From: Marthasterias glacialis
Lineage: Eukaryota; Echinodermata; Asteroidea; Forcipulatida; Asteriidae
DNA: 64,000 bases
Reading direction: 5' to 3'
Assembly (NCBI GenBank): GCA_911728455.2
Contig: OU452231.1
Location: 21,132,999-21,196,998, forward strand
Shown: positions 31,541 to 43,296 of the stretch, piece by piece
Layout: each line of letters opens with the position of its first letter
Position numbering within the stretch: the first letter of the stretch is position 1
Program-made: the position numbers and the translations under genes
Notes under the pieces: model-generated
The model's database searches: none
Seen by the model: only the letters and a program-made list of their open reading frames with translations
Told to the model about the DNA's origin: nothing

Positions 31541-31849
31541 GTAAGTGTTATCAATACTGTGTTGTTTGTTGTAACCACTGTCTTATAATCAGGTTGGCTT
31601 AGTGGTTTCTCTTCCTGCCTGACCTCAGTGGTCCTGGGTTTGAATCTCACTTCAGAGTCCTTGTCTTTTCAGTACCTTTAAATTTCTCCAAAGAGTTGTT
31701 AAACTTAGACCATCTCTTGTAAGGGAAGGACATCAAGCTATTGGGGGTTTCGGATCTCAGTCAAAACAGCCTCTGTTTTTGTCAAGATTTTCTCTCATTT
31801 GTTTTATTATTTTAAAATGAGGACAAGATCTTGTGAGAAGGTTATCTTA

Positions 31850-32640
31850 TACATCATCCTTCCCCTAGTTGAGAAAGTGGCTTTAGGAAAAAGTTACAAT
31901 TTTGATCCAACTGCAGCCAAACCCAAACAACGCAAACTTCCGAGCAATTTCAATATCTTTTCAAAGAATTTTGATACATAATAAACCTGCCAGAATGCAA
32001 CCGTTCAAACCAAGACAATTAAGATGATTTTTTGGTCAAAGTAAACAACTTTTCTGAGAGATTAACAGCAAGAGGCTATGATCCATCAGAAATAAACAAC
32101 ACCACAAACCAAGTATCTTTCTTTGAAAGATCAAACCTGAATCATAAATGGCAGATAAACAAAAAACAAGAAATCAAGACTCCATTTGTTTGCACAATAA
32201 CACCAAACCCTGTATATGAGCCATTATGAATTAAATCATGCAGTCAAAAAACACTGGTCATTGATCAAAAGCAACAACACACCCTGGGAAATTTTCTTGT
32301 ACCCTCCCTTCATTGTTTTCAAAAAAAGACCGAAGTATACAGGAAAAACTAGTCAGAGCAAAATTTATTCGGAGTCCAACTGACTTATGTACTCAACAGC
32401 TTTCCTCCGTTCCCAATGACTCTGGTTTTGAAGACCACAACAAAAAACTAGAAATTCTAATCTCCTTAATGAAGAAACAAGTGGACAACAAACAAGGCGT
32501 GTATCATTCAGAATAACCGTCCCCAAAAGGACAATAGTATACGACCTCAAACCCAAACAAACACAACCAACCCTCCAATGTCTATACACAAGACATGAGA
32601 CATACTGATTCTTGGTCAGAATTAACAATTTGCAACTGAT
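31850..32640 (+). mobile_element. Penelope-like element remnant, copy 3
   Basis: Same fragments and the same internal deletion as at 25935-26740, so the deletion predates the segmental duplication. The best preserved piece is at 32032-32229, reading N-N-F-S-E-R-L-T-A-R-G-Y-D-P-S then T-I-T-P-N-P-V-Y-E-P-L. The K-L-V-R-A-K-F motif follows in another frame near 32350. Confidence 0.5.
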
Positions 32641-32828
32641 GAGTGCCCATACTCGAGGCATGAAAACATGTTCTTGCTATTTGAGGAACTGAAAAAATAT
32701 CCTCAATTTCACCTATTTCATTGAAACTAATGACTCAAGCTGTCATGCTAGTTCCACCGGTCATCTTATATTCATCTACAATGAACCCCTGTCAAATTAA
32801 CTCCTGATCTAGACAGCACCATCACTTA

Positions 32829-33365
32829 TCAATGAATTAATTTATTTGCACACTTCTGCAGGGCGTTTCGTGAGTGAACCTGAGCTGTATCCATCGTAAA
32901 TAGAAGCTTCCTTGCACCAGCAACTGCAATCTCAGTATTGTGAAGGCAGACTTAGAAAGCCATGTTTAGGACGGCAGTCGGTTGTCCTCTTCTTGTCTGA
33001 GGTATTTCTGTGTACAGTTTTTTGATGCGGGTGTGGAGACCACACTTTCGGCATGACATCATCTCGTCCACAGCAAGACCTCTAAACTCCTCTGCAGCAG
33101 TGACCAGTTGGGGATGACCAGTGCATTCAGGATCTGCACGCTGGTGACCTACAGCAGCATCCACTCCTAAGTTCACAGCAGAATTGACTTTGACAAACCT
33201 GTAGCCTCCTCTTTCTCCTTCCTGGTGATCATCCTCACTCTTGAGCTGGAGTTTGTTTGGAATTTTCTGAAGTGCAACTCCACTCATGGGTTGGATTTTA
33301 TCAACAGGGGTTGTTTCAGCAATTTTAGGTCGAAGTCTTATGACAGTTGGTGGGCAACTCTGCAT
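32829..33365 (-). pseudogene. Mutator-like transposase domain fragment, one stop
   Basis: The - strand frame 33365-32952 reads G-G-Y-R-F-V-K-V-N-S-A-V, a G-L-A-V-D segment, then C-R-K-C-G-L (C105, C108 of this frame), K-K-L-Y-T-E-I and R-R-G-Q-P-T-A-V-L-N-M-A-F, then one stop codon. In the same frame it continues G-A-R-K-L-L-F-T-M-D then S-R-N-A-L-Q-K-C-A-N-K to about 32829. This order resembles the Mutator-like transposase domain common as multicopy proteins in invertebrate genomes (a Cys pair, a KLYEE-like stretch, an RKG-x-x-A-A-x-N stretch and a C-terminal MQKxAN). The catalytic part is not visible. Assignment is from motif memory. Confidence 0.45.
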
Positions 33366-34915
33366 TGGGTTTCATCTGAATAAAACCCTGCTCATCGCTG
33401 GTGAAAGCAAAATCAAGATGATCATTTGATGGCCTAATTTAGACATTTGGTTAGTTTCTCAACTGAGGTTCATGTTTCACCTTTAGCTTTCATGGGGGTC
33501 CAGTTTTTGTTTTCTTGAGCTGTTCTTTTTTCTTTACGTAGATTCCATGTCTAACCAGCCCCGGCATTGAACTGAGTTATTATCTCCCACTTTTTGCAAT
33601 TAAGTCTGACACCCCCTCCCTCTTCCTCCCCGTATATGTCACCCAACCATTTGTATCATTACAATTGTGCACTAAGATGTTCTTTAATTAAAAGGTGATT
33701 GCAGTCAGTCAGATACATCCCCTTACTCTCTCACTCCGCTCTTTGATCCTTATTCTTTGATCTATAGAATTACATTGATATAAACTGGTCCATCAAAAAG
33801 GAGAGTTGATACTCAATGGTCCCCTTTTCAAAGTGAGTGCACAATGCAGTAGATTGGTTAGGTGGTGGAGCCAATATACACAGAAGGACAAGATTAATTC
33901 ATAAAAATGTCAATCTCTTTATTGTTCGAAAGCTTTAACTGTCCACTGAATAGAGGTTAAATTTAACCCTATTTTCTAATTGAAGGACATTGAATCTTGT
34001 CAACTGGATAGAATGTTTTGAGGAAGAAACCCCCCTACACTAATTCACCGGTTTGTTTGCCCATTGCCCCCTACTTTGCTTCCACCAGGGATCCTCCTAA
34101 CGAAAATAGTAATTTGAAAAGAAATAAAAAACACTCAAAAATTGTCATTATATCAACCATAGGAAGGATACTGTCAATCAATTTACAGACGGATCAAAAA
34201 CTCTGAGGATTGTTCAAATGTGCGTATCACTATCATGCATGCTCATTCATTTGAAATGGTACCCAAAACAACAAAGGAGTGGTTCGTTTGTGTGTTTGAT
34301 CGTTAGGTTTAAGGTAATTTTTCAAGACTGATGCTCGGACGTTTTGAAATTTACACAAGTGTAGTGGTGTTTTTTACTTAGACGGAGAACAACTTGACAG
34401 GCCTTGGAACTATCCATGTCAAATTGACCAGAAGGTTGAAGTTTAGGACTCAATCAAATGTTTTTTCTTTATTTTAGATAGCTGTGAGACTTCTAAGTGT
34501 TTTGAAAGTATTTTTGAATATTTAGCGTCGTGCACTCTGTGCTATTGGAGTTCAACTAGAGGGGTGCACCCACTGACCCCAATCCATTTAACCGTAGATA
34601 ATATTAAGACAAAAAGTGTGAAAGCGTTATTACTGTTTCATAAACTGTAAGCAAAGCGAAAGGCATGCTAACTTGCCAGCAGTTTCTGTAAGCAGACAAT
34701 TGACACAATGCAAAACCATTGTGAAACAAGCACATGCGCTGTTAATCTTCTCGATTGTTTATCAAATACCAGTACAACTTTGCTTTAAGGCATGTTTCTC
34801 TGTAGGGTGAACAACTTAAAGAAATTAAGCCCAGGTGGTGCTCCCTCCGGACAGTTTTGTTCAAACCAATTTTAATGGTGTTGCTGAACTATCAAGTGGA
34901 TTTCAGCTTGATCGA
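33366..34915. other. No recognisable gene
   Basis: Mostly AT-rich with no long frame. The 62-codon frame at 34018-34206 is not recognisable. No tandem repeats were seen. Confidence 0.45.
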
Positions 34916-34954
34916 CGCATTTTTTACTCTGTATGTACAGTTCTTGTAAAACTG

Positions 34955-35665
34955 CACCTTTAAATTGACGTCACGTGACAATTGATGTGGTCATTCAATT
35001 AGGACCTCAAATTTTAGATGTAACCCATTTCATCTTATATACCTGCAAGGTATCATTTCGATCAGCACACTTTTTCTGCACCTTTAAGGCGATGTTATGT
35101 AACACTTGATGACGTCATTAATACAACATTTCAAATTTTTCATGCAACACATCCCGGCTTGACTACTTGAAAAGTTTCAGCTTGATCGAGCATTGTTTTT
35201 CTATTGATATAAATCTTTGAAAATTGCGCCTTAAAGTGATGTCATGTGACGTGCGAAATTGTCACTGATCTGAAACTTGGCACATGTGTCGCTGCATGAA
35301 GGTCATGTTTTATAACAATTTTGAATATTTACCGTAACTTTTTAATTGTTTTCAACCTGCCGCAAGAGGGTGCTCAGGTATTTTATGACCTCACAAATAT
35401 TTTTGCTTAAAATTAGGTCCTTGCTGGACGTTAATATCGTTGGAAAGCAGTTCAAAAAAGTTACCACGTTTGATTATTAGGCTTTTCCGACGGGTTCGAG
35501 CGGAAGTTAAGGCCACGTGATTTCACGCATCGCACACACCAGAAAATGAAGACTTAAACAAAGTATATCAAAAGCCGTTAAAGGCAGCCTTTGGTCTTTC
35601 GTGCTTGAGCTGATACAGATTTTAAAATATTCAAAAATTGCACCTTTAACGTGACGTCATATGAT
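34955..35665. repeat. Four degenerate repeats with TGACGTCA-type core
   Basis: The phrase 'gcaccttta(a)' followed by a (T)GACGTCA-like core recurs at about 34960, 35080, 35228 and 35640. Related copies lie at about 39050, 39207 and 39549 in duplication B. Each is preceded by text such as 'gcttgatcgagcattg' or 'acagttcttgtaaaactg'. TGACGTCA is the consensus for CREB/ATF factors, but here it is part of a repeat and not evidence of regulation. Confidence 0.55.
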
Positions 35666-37895
35666 ATATAATGTCAAAATTACGTAATTGTACTGTGCAC
35701 ATCTTTGCTATATGCGATCTTTGCTTGGACGAATATTCGTGAAGATCCAAGCTTTCATGAAGTTCAAACGCTTTTTGCGTTTCGTGGAAAAACCAATAGC
35801 TTTAAAAACAAATCAAAATAAAAAAAAAGCCAAGATGATGATTCACAAAGATTTAAGATTGCTAAATATGATGAGGAAACCGTGTATTAATCTTTATTTC
35901 ATATCAATCTTTATTGCTTAGCGAGTTTGATTCGACAAATGAATTCACTTAAATGACGAAGACAATTTTTGAAATGGATATTGGTCAGGAAACAACGGAA
36001 ATGAACATAGCACTTTTCCAGCGCTTACTAATCAGATAAATTAAGGTCACAATGTCTCATAGATCGGCTAAATATTGATGAATGCGTTACCATCATCACA
36101 CTCCCCTTCTTCATCCATTCAAAGCATAATTTCACTTCCCAATTTTGCAGCCTTTATCCAATTTAAAAGCGATCTCCTTTGTTCATTAACTTTTCAAGTT
36201 GTGTATGACCGGCCATGTGGAAACGAAAATATAAGTTTGTGCGGCCTGTTTTTGCCGTCCAGAATTTTTCGATTGATATTACTTTTAAGGGAGTGAATCA
36301 TGTTTTACACTTCTTTGACATATTGGACTTGCTTAAGTTACTTCGGTTATTTGTCAATCATTTAGAAATAATTACATCACAGTTTTGCACTGCGGCTTCT
36401 CATACCTTTTCCTGCATGGGTAATACTACATCATGACAATGCAAAATCCGAATCAGTCTTAATTCTTGACTGTCTTCTTGCAATTTGATACGGTCTGTTG
36501 CTCGTGTACAAGGGTACCAATCTAGGAAGGGCACGAGGAATTTTGACTACAAAGCGGGCGTGGCGGTGAGTTTAAAAGTTGCCCTTTTCATGCTTTACTT
36601 GTGTTATGATATTGTGACTAACAAGGCAGGTAAATACAGATGAATATATAGAGCATGAAAAACGACATTGTACATTGTCAGTTTCTGCTCGAAAAGTGTA
36701 GCTTTCCATTCCTTTTAAACTTGTCATGTGTGTCCATTTTCCGGACAGGAAGTGCATTTACATGTATTTGTATTTAGTGACACTGTGTGCACACAGTGTA
36801 ACTGCACAGTGACACGACCTCTGTATCCTAAAGTGTAGTTTCACTAATTAGTTGGTAACTAAATAATTTGTAACCCAAATGTTTCTTTTTGTGTAACCCA
36901 TCCTCATATTATTAGGAAGAAGAAGAAAAAAATAACAAATTAGTTGTCTGGGAAATTTCAGTCAGCCTTTTCAGCTGTGTAGATATTTCACCCATTTGTT
37001 TACAAATCCCGATGGCTTTACATACTGTAAAGTACAGCAGCCTCCCGTAATGGAGTACATTTTTTCTCTCTAATTGTAAATAATCTATAACATATGTATA
37101 TTTAATATTTGTTGTCATGATTGATATCTGTATAGCCAAAGAAGAGAAAAAATGTCAACAAATAAAAAAAAAATAAACATGAAAGTAACAATAATTATGT
37201 GCAATAAACATGTTTTACTTTTGACAGTTGGCTACAGTTACTCCGCAGACGTGAAGTGTAGTGTGGTATCATTAACCCAGTGTTTTCAAACAAACTCGAA
37301 CTGGCCTTATTCGTCCACACAAAAGTCTCTAATACAAACTCTGGAATATTTTTCATAGAGCCTCGATGGAATAAACAAATGCAACAATCACCATGTACCG
37401 TAGCGCACTTTCCTATGGAGACCCTCGTGTTTGTTTACATTAAATACCCACTACAGGCCACGTGACGTGGGTCGCGCAATCGGTCTATTATTACTAAAAA
37501 CGATTATTTTAAAAGGCTGAAAGAAACAGTCAATGGCCTGGCTTGGATGGGGTTAGGGGATTGCTTGGGGAGGGGGCAATTATTTCCCTTTTACCATTTG
37601 ACAACAACTTGCCTTTTTATTTGTTTGTTTGAATCTTATTTTTCTCAATTCTCTCCGTGAAATCCTTACTTTATTTTCTTCTGTATAGTTTATCTCTTGA
37701 ATTGAATTGGAGTCATCTCCATGAGAACCAATTGACTCAAATTCAAATCTTCAGCTAGGCAGAGGGGCTGAATGCGCCCCTTAAATCTTCATGTATAAAT
37801 CGACATCATTTTTCGGACCTTTTCAAAAACATTAGGTTCGCCTGAAATTTAGAGGTGCAATTGTGGATTTTTTGAACGTACATGAGGGTGGTGGT

Positions 37896-37927
37896 GCATG
37901 TGTGTGTGTGTGTGTGGGGGGGGGGTG
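37896..37927 (+). repeat. GT microsatellite followed by a G run
   Basis: About eight GT units then ten G. The matching tract in duplication B is at about 41840-41863 and has a different length. Confidence 0.9.
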
Positions 37928-38439
37928 CCGCCCCGCTCTCAGGGACGGGGTCCAGGGCTATCAGACGGCGGTGCCAACTTTTAAGGCTAATTTCCAAACT
38001 GAACGCTTTCCCGAAGTATAAATACAGATAACCTAACTCCTGTATGAATGACGTATTGAGTTTTCATACTGAGAGATAATGAAACCAAGTCCGCATTGTA
38101 AGCTCCAAATCATTGCCTGGTCCCATCTTAGAAGCTGGTATTTATCACCATATGGTAAATATGAAGCCAAGTCGTTCTCCAGACGGCAGTGTTTGGGATG
38201 CACATTATTTTGCCTCATGTTGTGTGGCATCTGAGAAGACACCGAAAAGAATTGCTCACGACAGTGTAGCTGAAGCAAACCGTTATTGTTTGCCTCAGTT
38301 TGGAGGTTGCGGGGTTTTTGAAATCACGGAGCCCCGACAGACGCAGTACAAACGAGACATTGACGTCTCGTTTCTAATTACACATAGTGTGAAAACAAAG
38401 CAGCCAAGACGTCGAGTAAGAATGAAAAGGATAGGTCAA

Positions 38440-38806
38440 ATATAATTATTTGGTTGGGGGGGGGGGTTTCGGGGAAATTCTTTCTGGCCCAATTATTTTT
38501 GGAGTTATTGAGCAGGGAGATGCCAACTTTTGTGGGGCCTTGCTTTCTTGCTGGTTTCGGTCCAGCACACTGGCTTGGGCTATTGTTCACGTGCACACAC
38601 ATGCCCGTATCTTTTGGAAATCCTCGGGGTGGCGTCCTTCCGTGGTCTCTGGCATCCTGCTTAAATATCCCACAGCCCGAGCTTTAACAATTTGTGAATG
38701 CCCATGAGTATGGCTTTCCAACAGTGTAACACTTATTAACATCCCCCAATATTGGGGGAGATATAGGGACGTTGCTAATTCTTGTTTTCACTCTGTTGCT
38801 GATAAG
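38440..38806 (+). repeat. Single-copy relative of the 500 bp satellite spacer (end of duplication A)
   Basis: It contains, in satellite order, 'aattatttttggagttatt', 'gctggtttcggtccagcaca', 'ggctattgttcacgt', 'cccatgag', 'ggctttccaacagtgt', 'gggagata', and 'cgttgctaattcttgttttcactctgtt'. It lacks the 144 bp exon-like part: the text after 'cactctgtt' is unrelated. This is probably close to the ancestral form. Confidence 0.75.
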
Positions 38807-39009
38807 TATTTTAGATTTTTAAAGTTGTGATTAATGTACATCTGATGTTTGTACTTATCTGTAGTTCTACAATTAACGCATCATAGGCCCAACTTAATGG
38901 CCTTGCTTTGGTGCTTTGTAAAGCGCGTGATACTATGCGCTGTATGTGGTTGTAAGTGCAAAGTTCTGTTCTAAGGAAGGGCCATAAAATAGGGTCCAGT
39001 CAACCAATC
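38807..39009. other. Spacer between duplications A and B
   Basis: About 200 bp of unique sequence with no coding signal. Confidence 0.4.
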
Positions 39010-42000
39010 TGTGAGTCATTTTTCCTCTGTATGCACAGATCTTGTAAAACTGTACCTTTAAGATGTAACACCAGATGACGTCATTAATACAAATTTTCAA
39101 ATTTGTCATGCAACACATCCCGGCTTATCCTGGCTTGACTACCTGCAAAGCTTTAGCTTGATCGAGCATTGTTTTCATGTTGATATGAATCTTAGAAAAT
39201 TGGACCTTTAAGGTGATGTCATGTGACGTGCGAAGATGTCCCCATTCTGAAACTTGAAGTGTTTTCAACCTGTCGCTAGAGGGCGCTCAGGTATTTTATG
39301 ACGTTACAGTTACTTTTTTTTAAAAACTAGATCCTTACTGGACAATAACATCGTTGAAGAACAAGTACAAAAAGATGCCACTTTTACATATAAGGCTTTT
39401 CCGGTTTCGAGCGGAAGTAAAGCTTGCGTGATTTCACGCAACGCACAAAACAGAAAATAAAGACCTATACAAAGCATATCAAAAGCCGTAAAAAGCAGCC
39501 TTTGGTGTTTTGTGCTTGAGATGATACAGATTTTCAAATATTTAAAAATTGCACCTTTAACGTGACGTCATATGAGATCTCATGATGTCGCAATTACGTA
39601 ACTGTACTATGTACATATTTACTATGCCATCTTGGCTTGGACGAAGAGTCATGAAGATCCAAGCTTTCATGAAGAACAAAGGCTTTTCACGTTTAGTGGA
39701 AAAACCAATAGATTTAAAAACAAATCACAATAAAAAAAGCCAAGATGATGATTCACAAAGATCTAAGATTGCTAAATATGATGAGGAAGCCTTGTATTAA
39801 TCTTTATTTCATATCAATCTTTATTGCTTAGCGAGTTTGATTCGACAAATGAATAGACCGTTCCGGCTTTGGCAACAAACCCCGCCCACACACCTTAGTT
39901 TGTGTGCGTTTACGCTCTACGTGTGACCGAGTTTGACCGAGGTCACATGACCAAAAGGCGTGATCCAATTGGTCAATGCACACAGTTTGATTGACAGGCC
40001 GGAACGGTCTAGTCACTTAAATGACGAAGACAATTTTTTAAAATGGATATTGGTAGGAAACATCAGAAATGAACATTGTACTAAATTAAGGTCACATTGT
40101 CTCATAGATCGGCTGAATATTGACGAATGCGTAACCATCATCACACTCCCCTTCTTCATCCATTCAAAGCATAATCTCTTCCCGATCTTGCAGCCTTTAC
40201 CCAATTTAAAAGCGATCTCCTTTGTTCATTAACTTTTCAAGTTGTGTATGACCGGCCATGTGGAAACGAAAATATAAGTCTGTGCGGCCTGTATTTGCCG
40301 TCCAGAATTTTTCGATTGATATTACTTTTAAGGGAGTGAATCATGTTTTACACTTCTTTGACATATTGGACTTGCTTAAGTTACTTCGGGTATTTGTCAA
40401 TCATTTAGAAATAATTACATCACATTTTTTCACTGAGGCTTCTCATACCTTTTCCTCCATCGGTAATACTACATCGTGACAATGCAAAATCCGAATCAGT
40501 CTTAATTCTTGACTGTCTTCTTGCAATTCGATACGGTCTGTTGCTTGTGTACAAGGGTACCAATCTAGGAAAGGCACGAGGAATTTTGACTGCAAAGCGG
40601 GCGTGGCGGTGAGTTTAAAAGTTGCCCTTTTCATGCTTTACTTGTGTTATGATATTGTGACTAACAAGGCAGGTAAATACAGATGAATAGAGCATGAAAA
40701 ACGACATTGTACATTGTCAGTTTCTGCTCGAAAAGTGAAGCTTTCCATTCCTTTTAAACTTGTCATGTGTGTCCATTTTCCGGACAGGAAGTGCATTTAC
40801 ATGTATTTGTATTTAGTGACACTGTGTGCACACAGTGTAACTGCACAGTGACACGACCACTGTAGCCTACAGTGTAGTTTCACTACTTAGTTCGTGACTA
40901 AATAATGTGTAACCCAAATGTTTCTTTTTGTGTAACCCATCCTCATATTAGCAGGAAGATAAAAACAAATTAATAAATCAGTTGTCTAGGAAATTTCGGT
41001 CAGCCTTTTCAGCTATGTGAATATATCACCCATTTGTTATCAAATCCCGGTGGCTTTACATACTGTTAAGTACATACTGTTAAGTACATGGTAGCCTCAC
41101 ATTTTTTCTCTCTAATTGTTAATAGTCTGTTACATATGTACATTTAATATTTGTTGTCATGATTGATATCTGTATAGCCAAAGAAGAGAAAAAAATGTCA
41201 AAAAATACACGTTGGGAATATCTAGCCTTGCAGAATTTCAAATAGGCAAAGGGATTACACAGTTTTGAAAAGCATTTTCTTTGAAGGAGTTCAGCTTCAA
41301 AACTTTGAAATTTTTGTGTTGAAAAGTGTGTGGTGATCGCGGTCGTCTGGCTTAATGTTCCGTCGCGCGCTGTGTACACATAGTGCACATTTATACGGTA
41401 CTTATACAATTTTCAAGACTTGTTCGAACTGTGTTACTGGTTCTATTCAGCCACTTGAAGGTCTTTGATACAAACTCTGGAATATCTTTCACAGATGTCG
41501 AGCAAGAAAAGCCTCGTTCGAATAAACAAAATGCATTAATCATCGTGTACCGTACCACCCTTTCCTATGGAGGATTACGTGTGTGTTTACATTTTAAACC
41601 CAACAGGGGTCACGTGACGTAGGTCGCGCAATCGGTCTATTGAATTGGAAACATCTCCATGAGAACCAATTGACTCAAATTCAAATCTTCAGCTAGGCAG
41701 AGAGGCTGAATGCGCCCCTTAAATCTTCATGTATAAATCAACATCATTTTTCAGACCTTTTCAAAAACATAAGGTTTGCCTGAAATTTAAAGGTGAAATT
41801 GTGGAACTTTTGAAAGTACATGAAGGTGGTGGTGCATTTGTGTGTGTGTGTGTGTGTGGGGGGGTGCCGCCCCGCTCTCAGGGACGGGGTCCAGGGCTAT
41901 CAGACGGGGGTGCAAAATTTTAGGGCTAATTTCCAAACTGAACGCTTTCCCGAAGTATAAATACAGTTAACCTTACTCCTGTATGAATGACGTATTGAGT

Positions 42001-42660
42001 TTTCATACTGAGAAATAATGAAAACAAGTCCGCATTGTAAGCTCCAAATCATTGCCTGGTACCATCTTAGAAGCTGGTATTTATCACCATATGGTAAATA
42101 TGAAGCCAAGTCGTTCTCCAGACGGCAGTGTTTGGGATGCCCATTATTATGCATTATGTTGTGTGGCATCTGAGAAGACACCGAAAAGAATTGTCTCACG
42201 ACAGTGTAGCTGAAGCAAACCGTTATTGTTTGCCTCAGTTAGGAGGTTGCGGGGTTCTAAATCACGAAGCCCCGACAAACGCAGTACAAACGAGACATTG
42301 ACGTCTCGTTTCTAACTTCACGTAGTGTGAAAACAAAGCAGCCAAGACGTCGAGTAAGAATGAAAAGGATAGGTCGAATATAATTATTTGGTTGGGGGTT
42401 TCGGGGAGATTCTTTCTAGACCAATTATTTTTGGAGTTGTTGAGCAGGGAGATGCCAACTTTTGTGGGGCCTTGCTTTCTTGCTGGTTTCGGTCCAGCTC
42501 ACTGGCTTGGGCTATTTTTCACGTACACACACCATGGCCGTATCTTTTGGAAATCCTCGGGTTGACGTCCTTCCGCGGTTTCTGGCATCCTCCTTAAATA
42601 TCCCACAGCATGAGATATTGAGGAAGAAAAGGACGTTGCTAACTCTTGTTTTCACTCTGT
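39010..42660. repeat. Segmental duplication B
   Basis: Collinear with 34920-38806. Differences include the MITE at 39856-40009, different sequence around 41200-41400 against 37150-37270, and loss of about 450 bp near 41640 relative to 37490-37700. It ends with a shortened satellite spacer (42370-42660) that reads directly into the first full satellite module. Confidence 0.9.
39856..40009. mobile_element. 154 bp MITE with 12 bp perfect terminal inverted repeats, TA-flanked
   Basis: GACCGTTCCGGC at 39856 and GCCGGAACGGTC ending at 40009 are exact reverse complements, with TA on both outer sides. Duplication A has no insertion at the matching place (gacaaatgaattcactt near 35935), so the empty site is visible. 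No coding capacity. TA flanks suggest a Tc1/mariner-type mobiliser, by inference. Confidence 0.85.
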
Positions 42661-43152
42661 GACAGCTTCGTGTACAAAAGTGCCAGTAGACAGGCGTTTG
42701 AAGCGCATTCTGAGCAGCCCCGCTCCCTGGTCGTTTCAAGGCGGAAGATGGCCTTGGCTGGCCAGGAAAACCCGATTTCCGGATGCAGGACTATGGCAGC
42801 TAACTCCAGATACAAGAAATTTCTCTCTAGCCCTATTATTTCTGGAGTTATTGGAAGTGGCGCTGCCGATTTCTTTTTTCGGCGTTTGTTTTTTGCTGGC
42901 TTCGGTCCAGCACACACGTAGTAGCCTTGGCTATTGTTCACGTACACACACCATGGCCGTATGTACTGGCCATTTTCAGGGTGTCCTCACTCCGCAGTCC
43001 CTGGCAACCTCCCTGTTTATCACACAGCTCCAAGACCGGTAGTTTCGGAAAGCCCATGAGCAGGGCTTTCCAACAGTGTCAAACTTGTTAGTTTCCCGCC
43101 AATACTTTGGGAGATAGAGTCGTTGCTAAGTCTTGTTTTCACTCTGTTACAG

Positions 43153-43296
43153 CTTCGTGTACAAAAGTGCCATTAGACATGCGTTTGAAGCGCATTCTGA
43201 GCAGCCCCGCTCCCTGGTCGTTTCAAGGCGGAAGATGGCCCTGGCTGGCCAGGAAAACCCGATTTTCGGATGCAGGACTATGGCAGCTAACTCCAG
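43153..43296 (+). other. Representative 144 bp exon-like segment of the satellite
   Basis: The left border is tgctaagtcttgttttcactctgttacag: branch-like CTAAG, a pyrimidine tract, then TTACAG. The right border is AACTCCAG/GTACAAG. In frame 1 the segment is one base + 47 codons + two bases, reading F-V-Y-K-S-A-I-R-H-A-F-E-A-H-S-E-Q and on to T-M-A-A-N-S. Consecutive segments would splice without a frame change, giving a 48-residue repeat. The frame is open in most copies. The copies near 46900, 49147, 51924 and 54203 have a 3 bp deletion that creates TAG, and the first copy (42666) has AT in place of the donor GT. No protein family is recognised and no start, end or promoter was found. Confidence 0.35.

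Larger units (their letters stand above)
27029..32730 (+). repeat. Segmental duplication unit, copy 3 (5.7 kb)
   Basis: Collinear with 18450-26805 and in direct orientation, so the two form a tandem duplication. The array inside is about 2.0 kb here against about 4.9 kb in copy 2. Confidence 0.9.
34920..38806. repeat. Segmental duplication A
   Basis: Aligns collinearly with 39010-42660. Landmarks in order are 'gcacctttaacgtgacgtca' (35640 and 39549), 'tcatgaag' with 'gaaaaaccaatag', 'cggccatgtggaaacgaaaa', 'gcgggcgtggcggtgag' (36557 and 40599), 'ttccggacaggaagtgcatt', a GT/G run with 'gccgccccgctctcaggga' (37930 and 41868), and 'cgtattgagttttcatact'. The right end, about 38440-38806, is a diverged single copy of the spacer of the 500 bp satellite. 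Confidence 0.9.
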
